64,000 bases of DNA from assembly GCA_963556255.1 (NCBI GenBank), contig OY744605.1, positions 35,081,396 through 35,145,395 of the forward strand, given 5' to 3'. Of this stretch, positions 56,727 through 64,000 are shown piece by piece. Numbering within the stretch: the first letter of the stretch is position 1; each line of letters opens with the position of its first letter. A program made the translations under genes and the position numbers. This stretch comes from Allolobophora icterica. Its lineage: Eukaryota > Annelida > Clitellata > Crassiclitellata > Lumbricidae. The notes beneath the pieces are model-generated. The model saw only the letters and a list, made by a program, of their open reading frames with translations, did no database searches and had not been told where the DNA came from.

Positions 56727-57028
56727 CAGGCCCTTAGCCAGAGATACAGAGTTGCCCATCCAAAAGCATTCAAAGTCGTGACCGCCAGACTCCGTGAGCG
56801 TAACAAGTCGCGATCGCCTGAAGTCCTGCCACCGTACAAGTCTGACTGTAGTGTCCCTATGCTGTTTACAGAGCCTAATATCAACCCTGCTCCTTAAAAA
56901 ATGTCATCTGAATGCCCGCATTGGCTCTAGAGAAGAAACTGGATGGTGCTGGAGAAGAATCCAGCACAATTTCTGCCCGTCCAAAATAATTTTCACCCGT
57001 CCTGGACGGGTGGCTGGCTAAGGGTCTA
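56727..57028. mobile_element. hAT-type MITE, 302 bp
   Basis: Left end CAGGCCCTTAGCCAG; right end CTGGCTAAGGGTCTA, its complement except two changes, one at the final base (A for G). The direct 8-bp duplication AACCCATG flanks it (56719-56726 and 57029-57036). Internal GCCCGTCC/GGACGGG palindromes near 56977-57010. No transposase. Confidence 0.85.
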
Positions 57029-57184
57029 AACCCATGTCAATTGTAATTGCTAATTCCCTCAGTCACACTCTGAGGAGTTCACAGCAACCACAACAAAGCC
57101 TGCTTAGATCAATAGCTAATTTGGCAATTTAACAGCACATTCAACACCCAAAATACACCAACAGGCAGTGAGCCATGGACTTGA

Positions 57185-57345
57185 GGAAGGAAGGAAGGAA
57201 GGATGGATGGAGAAGGAAGTATGGATGGATGGAAGGAAGTATGGATGGAAGGAAGGAAGGAAGGAAGGAAGGAAGGAAGGAAGGAAGGAAGGAAGGAAGG
57301 AAGGAAGGATGAAAGTAAGGATGGATGGAAGAAAGGAAGGGACTG
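57185..57345. repeat. (GGAA)n/(GGAT)n microsatellite
   Basis: Tandem GGAA with interspersed GGAT and GTAT units. The KEGRKEGR and PSFLPSFL frames across it are artefacts. Confidence 0.96.
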
Positions 57346-60300
57346 AAGCAGCAAACAACTTGTCCTTACCTGTTGCTAGTCTCAATTTCAAACCACACAT
57401 GCAGGAGTGAATGTGTTTTTATGCACGTCAATTATGTTTTAGTTTAATATGTGCACATCACCAGATCTGTCTAGCTGTTTTATAGCTGCAACTGAGCTTT
57501 AAAGAAATGTGCTAAATATAACTGTCTAGAGACATGCAGACATACAGACAGACTGCCTCCAATAACAAACACAATGTGCAGGGACAGCCTACCATTAAAC
57601 GAAGTGCACTATAAGTCTGCTAACAGACACAGCAAGCTATGATCTGGCAGTCATCAAAACAGGTGGAAAACTCATTTATACAATTCAACATCTTGGCTGG
57701 ATACAGAAATAGACAAGAGAAGCTAAAAAACACACACACACACATGCACACACAACAACTATCGATGTACACACAAGATCATATGCACTAGAGTACGTGC
57801 ATACATCACAACCATAATTATACGCCCATGTACACTTCTCCCTAAAACAACAAACGTGCACACACAAAAGCATAAACACAAAACACACATACTGGTCACC
57901 TAAACGAGAACACACGCCCTACAAAAACACTGAATCGAAGCTGTAGGCCTGTGCCCAACTGGTGGACCTTTTCCTAATTAGATTATGACCTGTTTATGTG
58001 GTGCCTGAAATAGCTATCATTCCACCACCAGATACACATCATACCGGCAGTGAGATATGCAAACCACACAGATAAACAGATACAGCACGGTCTGTGTTCA
58101 GTTGTTCACGCCTGCCTCAGACCAGATGAAATGAGGGCCTTTCCATGTATATGTGCCTGTATGTGTATGAGCCAGTGTGAGTATGTATGCTCTCAACTGA
58201 TGCATGCAGATTTTCATGTGAGTCCTTGCATATCTGTGTGTGCCTGTACTATATATACTACATAGTAAAACATCCAGATCCCACAGCATGTAATCGAAAA
58301 AATCAGTTTAACACTTAAGCATGAAACTCCCTGAATAACTAACATAATACAGCCATTAACTCTGAAAGGTGTTATACAGAATTAACATAAGCACAATAAT
58401 AATCACATACTAAATATTATTTCAAATCAAAGCCTCTCAGATCATTTAAAAATCAAAATGAAAAATCCCAGTGTCTGATTTGAAATCAAGATTTCATACT
58501 TTGTCATTTGAAATTTACCAACTATGGCTGGTATTGAGGAAAAGCAGGCTTTGAGATGACAAGAGGTAGCACTACCATCATCCCATAAAAATGCAAAGAA
58601 TGCATTAAAGCAATTCTGGAGGGCAAGACCACGCCTGAAAAATGCTATACAGTAGATGCTCTGACACAGAAAAGGTCATCTCCACCTAACAGAATAACAA
58701 TGCAATGTTCTATACACTCTTGCAGCATGACTAAACTTAAAACTACTGTGGTATTTACAGTGACCCCTCTAACTTCTGATCATTACATCAATTAATTATT
58801 GATTTACTGAATGAATATTATTGAATGAGCAATCTACATTTTTTAAATCTTCGTTTATTAATTCAAACTGAAAAGTACGCAGTAAGATTACATGATATAG
58901 TAGTAACAGACGATTACAAGTTTCCCAGGAGTCGAATTTAACTGTACAGCAGTCATGCAAGGTGCCCATATGGTTAATTAAACCCGTTCTAGGCTTACTA
59001 CAGCTACATGTGTGCCAGATAAATGAGGACAGCCAGTGTTCTATTTGGCAAACTAGGCTAAATTTACAGTTGCTAATGATGTAGCTCTACAGTATATTTA
59101 ATTAGCATTGGCTATAATAGCTATTAATAAGTTAAAAACCCAGTTTTAGATGGACTGTTATTTCAAACCAATACTGGTTTTAAATTACAGCCCAAATAAT
59201 TTCATAAATCGTCAGTCAACATGGAGCCACAGCAAAATGCTGCAATAACAATCAATATATGCCTGTTTGTATATGAATAATTATTAACAAAGACTAGTAA
59301 TCATGCCTGTACTATTTGGCAGGTTGCCATGTCGCCTGATCATGAACATGATGGCGTTCAGACACGCATACTTTACTGGAGTCAGAACTTAGGTTTAATT
59401 TGTGTATCATGCAACGGTCAAATCTGATCATGCACAGGTCAGATCCAATCACTGATTTTCCCAACTGAGTTTTCCTACAGTACAAGGACCTGACACAAGC
59501 AGACTGGAAAATTGAATCAGTTTAATCCAATCCAATCAATCTAAAATAATCCGGGCTGGGACTGGCACGAATTTGGTGAAGCTACCTCGGTGAAGGTTGC
59601 TAATAGCAAGATATAGCAGCATGGCAGAATTAAACATATAATAAATTAAACATTCAATTCAAATTCGTAATTTTTATGAATGGATTAATAAAGCCTGGGA
59701 TAGCATAAAAGAAGATGCAATTCTTGCGGGCTTTAGGAAGATGTAACTAATGCAGAGGAAAGCATGAAGACATCTCACCAAATTTACCGCCAGCTGTAGC
59801 TGAACTGTTTCAAATCGACACAGAAGATGTGGACTTAGATGGCATCCAGAAAATGATAATGAATGAACACTTTCATAAATTTAATTGATTTATTTGCCAC
59901 AAATAAACTTATAAACTATGGAAAGATTAACTTATTTGTTTCATATGTAGTTAATAGTGTCTTTCTGTAATTCAATATAGTATCTTTGGTGCATTCAGTA
60001 AGCTGATTTATAGAAGCAAGTACGTACTACTGTAAAGTCACAATAAAAGTTTAAAAATTGCAAACAATTTATTTCAGTAGTTTTTATTGAGCAATTTGAT
60101 AATATTCGTGAAAGTTGTCGAATAGGATGCCATTAATGAATACTGACAAATTATATTATTATATTAGGAATACTAAGGCTTCGATTAATCTTTCTTAACA
60201 TCACCCAACAGCACACTAGATAATGTATATTAACAGCCTAGGCAGGCTGCACAGTTAATGCAGCAGTTTTAGCCCAGCAATGACTGTTGCAGGTTACAAG

Positions 60301-61395
60301 GGTGTTACATGCTTAAAAGTAATGTCTGCAAACAGAAGATAATCATGTGACCCCATAAAATGCCTGGTATTACATTGCAATCATTTTGAGTCATAACTAC
60401 GTTGCAATGTGACCCTTTAAAGTAATTGTACACTATCATCTGGCAGCAGTGCCTGCATTTACATCAAATAGTTTACATTTTTGAGCTTTATGGCCACACT
60501 GAGACATACATAAGTCTAACACTACTTTTAACAGCATTCTAAGCTGGGAGAATACATTTCACTATCTCATTTTCTTTTCACCACTGCAGATCATTGCATA
60601 AACTGTTTAAAAGTCCATGTATAAGTTGTTCCTTTCAATAAAACATATCCCAGACTTCATGTAAAAAAACTGCAACTCAGTCTGGAAAATACAGTATTTA
60701 ACTTCAGACTGAGCTTTGAAAACATCATGCACTAGTTTAAAATGTTGAAAACTTTGTGTTGCTACTGATAATTTATGACCTGAGATAACACAAATACCTT
60801 TTCAGCTCACTGAAGACACTGAAAGACAGGACTTAACATCTGGAATCTATAGAATGAATATTGGAAAAGCATTTTACCAATGCATCCAGTATCCAAAAAT
60901 TAAGCAGACTGTTTCAATGCTAAGCCCAATTTGTACTCTTCTTCTGAAGTCAATTGGGATTTTTAATACCCTTTCTCAGTTCACCAGATTTTTAAGACCA
61001 CATGTAGTTTAATTTTCCATATTTTTTAAAAAGTACTGAAGTTCTTCGTGAGTTTATATTGTACAAGTTTAGTAGACAACTCTCAATCTAATATTCCAAT
61101 ATCATATTAACTGTAATGATGTGCCTTATATTTGGGGACCAATGGTTCAGCTGGAGGCACTGACAAGCTGGCCAATGGCCCAGTTACCTAACATCGGTTA
61201 AACATATGTTCTGTGTGCCTCTGTGAGACAGCATCACTGTTTGCCTCCTGAGGGTGGCTTATTTCAGAGATTTAAATCTCGGGCTAGCACAGTCCATACA
61301 CAGAGACCTTAATTATGCATGACATCCATTCAAATGAGCAGTGGTGGTGAAGGATCACACCAGGTCACTTCATTCAAAAATGACAGGGTCTAGGC
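57346..61395. other. Long gene-free stretch upstream of the neurocalcin-like gene
   Basis: About 4 kb without genes. Short (CA)n runs near 57727-57755. Uniform AT-rich sequence with few repeats, possibly a large 5' intron or intergenic spacer. Confidence 0.45.
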
Positions 61396-61767
61396 CAGAG
61401 TTTCCCAAACTGTGGGTCGCGACCCAAAAGTGGGTCGTGAAGCTCTGGTAAGTGGGTCGCCAAATGTTTTAGAGAAATTTATTTTTGAAGCAACAACATT
61501 TGGCTATGTTTGGGCTATAACTAGCCGTCATAGTTGTGCGGGTGTATATGAACAGAAAACAATGACCACGACAACGCAAAATTATTAAAAACTTCTGCCA
61601 CTAAACTAAACTTCGTTAATTTAAATATCACAAATTTAATGCTTTAAATATGGCAATTTCTAAACGCTGTATGTAAATCCGCATATTTCGATGCCAATAT
61701 ACGAAGCAAATTTTAGTAACAATGCTTCACAAGTGGGTCGCGACCGAGAGAAGTTTGGGAACCACTG
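61396..61767. mobile_element. hAT (Charlie-like) MITE, 372 bp
   Basis: Ends CAGAGTTTCCCAAACT and AGTTTGGGAACCACTG with GGGTCGCGACC just inside both, the TTCCCAAACT/GGTCGCGACC pattern common in hAT Charlie-type elements. The direct 8-bp duplication GTCTAGGC flanks it (61388-61395 and 61768-61775). No ORF. Confidence 0.93.
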
Positions 61768-61775
61768 GTCTAGGC

Positions 61776-62304
61776 CATACCATCGCTATAAAAAACGTGT
61801 ACATTCACCTTTACATTGTCTTTTACAGTTCTCACTGCCTTATAACCAGAAATAAGAACTTGACACACAAAAGTTAAAGATTGTTTAACACATCTACCTT
61901 GGATACTCTTAGAATAAAACACACCTACCTTGAATACTCTAATAACAACCACTGCACTTCTAATTATGTATGTAAAAGAGGTAAAGATAAACGCTCACAT
62001 GCTGAGGAATTCCTCTGCGACATGGTCATAGAGTTTGAGATAAGTCCAAATCACTAAGCCACAAACATGACCAATCCAACAATATGACACCTCTATTAAT
62101 CACCTGACTTAACAAGCATAGGGCCTACTCAATTATTGACCACAAAACAACACAGGCTTGAGCTGCACCAGATGGTCTGATATGCTATGGATGACAGACA
62201 CTAACCAGGGTTAAATATCTTTTTAACTTCATTGTGCTTGTCAGAATAACATCTACAGCACCACAGCTGTATATGCTTAAGCACTTCAGTGTCCCTAAAT
62301 CACT
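61776..62304. other. Non-coding stretch
   Basis: No gene. A short repeated phrase ACACATCTACCTTGGATACTCT / ACACACCTACCTTGAATACTCT (in part) occurs at 61888-61910 and 61919-61941. Confidence 0.45.
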
Positions 62305-62312
62305 TACAAGGC

Positions 62313-63115
62313 CAGTGGTGTCACTAGGGGAGTGAAGGCCGCACCGGGCGACACCTTCGGAGAGGGTGACACCAAAATGACTGTCAAAAATAATTTTTGC
62401 AGAGTTTAAGCAGAAATTTATTAATTTTAAATTAACAATACAAGATAACAACAAAAACATTTTTCATAATTAGCATTGCAATTTTTCTCAGTTCACCAGA
62501 TTTTTATGATGCACATGTAGTTTAATTTTCCACATTTTTGAAAAAGTACTGAAACTCTTTGCAAATTTACTGTTTTGAACATTCTAATGCGCACCGGTCA
62601 GTGCCATCATTATTACCCAATTACAGTAATGCTTCAAATCATGTGGTTTCGTAACTTTCGTCTGCATGTGCTATAAGCATGCACTGCTGTTTTCAATGTT
62701 TTCATTTGGTGTTTTTATAATCGCTGATTTCGTCCAATCTGAGGCCTGTATAAGCTGCAGGCACCTTCATTGCCCTCCATAGTTCAAACATTATATTGAT
62801 ATTTGCTGATTTGATATTTAATTATGTAACTGCTGATCTGACGGTAAATGATTAAAATAAAAAATGAATTAAAATACGCATTTGTAATATTAATTCTGCT
62901 AGTTGTTTATGTCATCACTATTAGCATTACATTCAGTGATATACAGGAATTGCAATTTACCAGTAACATTAGTACAAAAAACATTACTAAGGATACTGTA
63001 TGGTCTGGTAAGGGACTAAGTGGCAGGCCCACCAGAAAGTGGCAGGCCCACCAGGTCCATGGGGTGACACCATGACTTACCGTACTAGGTGACACGGGCC
63101 CTAGTGACGCCACTG
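62313..63115. mobile_element. hAT-like element, 803 bp, older
   Basis: Left end CAGTGGTGTCACTAGGG and right end CCCTAGTGACGCCACTG are inverted repeats of 17 bp with one mismatch, with GGTGACACC repeated in both arms. The flanking octamers (TACAAGGC and CATAACGC) agree at only five positions, suggesting a decayed target duplication. A 75-codon frame (62848-63075) with a hydrophobic start shows no transposase motifs. Confidence 0.75.
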
Positions 63116-63905
63116 CATAACGCCGTTTCTGGGAACCGTATAACGAAACGTCTTTTAACAGGATCAGATCTTGTCCAAGGCTGACTAAATTTCAAATCTT
63201 TGACCGCATTGTTAGAATTCGTGTTATAATGAATTGCGCCATAAAGAGGCTCTAGTTTATCGTTAAACAAAATCTCCATCAAGGCACCTTTCGAAAGCAC
63301 TGATCACGTCAGTTTTAAACTGCAAAATATTTCTCATATTATTACGCGTTCGATATCACTCTCGGCGCTGCGAAATTAGTGGCTTAGATTTAAACAACCA
63401 CGAAACGAAATATTTGTAACAAGGCTACAATGAAAGTAAAACCATCAGCGAACGTCATCGCAATGTTTTAACCACGTTAAAAATAAAGGTACTGTATAAC
63501 AATATTTACCTACCAGTTTTCTCAGTCGTTTTCACATCCAAAATCTTCAATATTCAACACCAAGGACCAATATTGAAATCGATTCCTTGAATCAACACCA
63601 AGGAATCACCAAAGCATATTTATTAATACGGAGTCTATTTCATGACGTCATATACAAACAAGCGCCATCCAGCAATTGACTAAATACTATAATTCCTTCA
63701 TAAATATAATGAATGACAGTCACAAAACCCCTTTTTCACGTTTCGATGTTCAGTTTCGCTGAGTACAAGCGTAGTCAGCGAAAAGCCAATTGCGCGAATA
63801 TTGTGGTTTATTGTTGTCGAATATTGTTGAAGAGATAATATTTATTCCAGAGAAGTAGGCCTACATATAAATTTTAGGGGCCTATACTTAGTTTGTGTAG
63901 CCTAA
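63116..63905. other. Non-coding stretch
   Basis: Nothing supported. CAACACCAAGGA is repeated at 63557-63568 and 63595-63606. Confidence 0.45.
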
Positions 63906-63909
63906 AGTT

Positions 63910-64000
63910 TTAGCTAGGGCTAAGCGGAGTGCCACAAGGATCAGCTTTTCGGCCACTTGCTCATAATTTTTATTTACAGCACAGGCCTAGATGATGTCGT
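63910..64000 (+). mobile_element. LINE reverse-transcriptase fragment, cut by window end
   Basis: The plus frame from 63923 reads 'SGVPQGSAFRPLAHNFYLQ', the conserved SGVPQGS-LGPLLF block of LINE reverse transcriptases, with substitutions in the second half. It probably continues beyond the window to the YADD motif. Confidence 0.7.

Noticed and set aside
57109..57410. KEGRKEGR and PSFLPSFL ORFs
   Set aside because: Frames of the (GGAA)n microsatellite.

Overview
The window is eukaryotic: intron-split metazoan genes with GT..AG boundaries, AT-rich non-coding DNA, long microsatellites and many eukaryotic transposons. The gene families (a retinal-type peripherin tetraspanin, a neurocalcin-type calcium sensor, an AKAP2/MISP-type protein), the L2/CR1-like LINE debris and the very frequent TAGGCCTA motif suggest a marine invertebrate deuterostome, perhaps an echinoderm. 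The species call is inference.

Three host genes are visible. (1) A complete three-exon peripherin-2/ROM1-like tetraspanin on the plus strand (2440-2829, 4056-4387, 5090-5765; 465 aa). (2) An AKAP2/MISP-like protein on the minus strand (28947-28636, then 26660-25410; about 520 aa, probably continuing into a further exon). (3) A complete neurocalcin/hippocalcin-type neuronal calcium sensor on the minus strand (55273-54896, then 54231-54034; 191 aa). Nothing suggests that the three act together; they are ordinary neighbours separated by repeats.

The rest is a mobile-element landscape. 1.4-2.0 kb: a MITE with an 8-bp target duplication inside a LINE fragment. 3.0-4.07 kb: a hAT MITE and a minisatellite that has copied the peripherin exon-2 splice acceptor. 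6.3-7.6 kb: a decayed LINE. 8.4-10.06 kb: tandem repeats and two members of a hAT-like family with minisatellite ends. 10.06-18.96 kb: a large divergent tandem array with a higher-order period near 0.86 kb, carrying nested Tc1/mariner, Mutator-like, Harbinger-in-hAT and LINE insertions. 19-20 kb: a TTG/CAG-rich repeat. 20.5-38.8 kb: microsatellites, MITEs, SINE-like pieces and the AKAP2/MISP-like gene. 38834-44072: an apparently intact 5.2-kb Kolobok-like transposon with TTAA duplications, 258-bp terminal inverted repeats that look identical, a 627-aa transposase and a 156-aa second ORF on the opposite strand. 46-49 kb: more LINE and hAT-like copies and CRE-like tandem repeats. 49458-49562: a perfect 50-bp-arm hairpin. 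49.8-63 kb: the neurocalcin locus with long unannotated flanks and three hAT elements. The last bases hold the start of another LINE reverse-transcriptase fragment.

The best candidates for something undescribed are the two-ORF Kolobok-like element, the splice-site minisatellite in the peripherin gene, and the family of hAT-like elements whose ends are GACCAA minisatellites.
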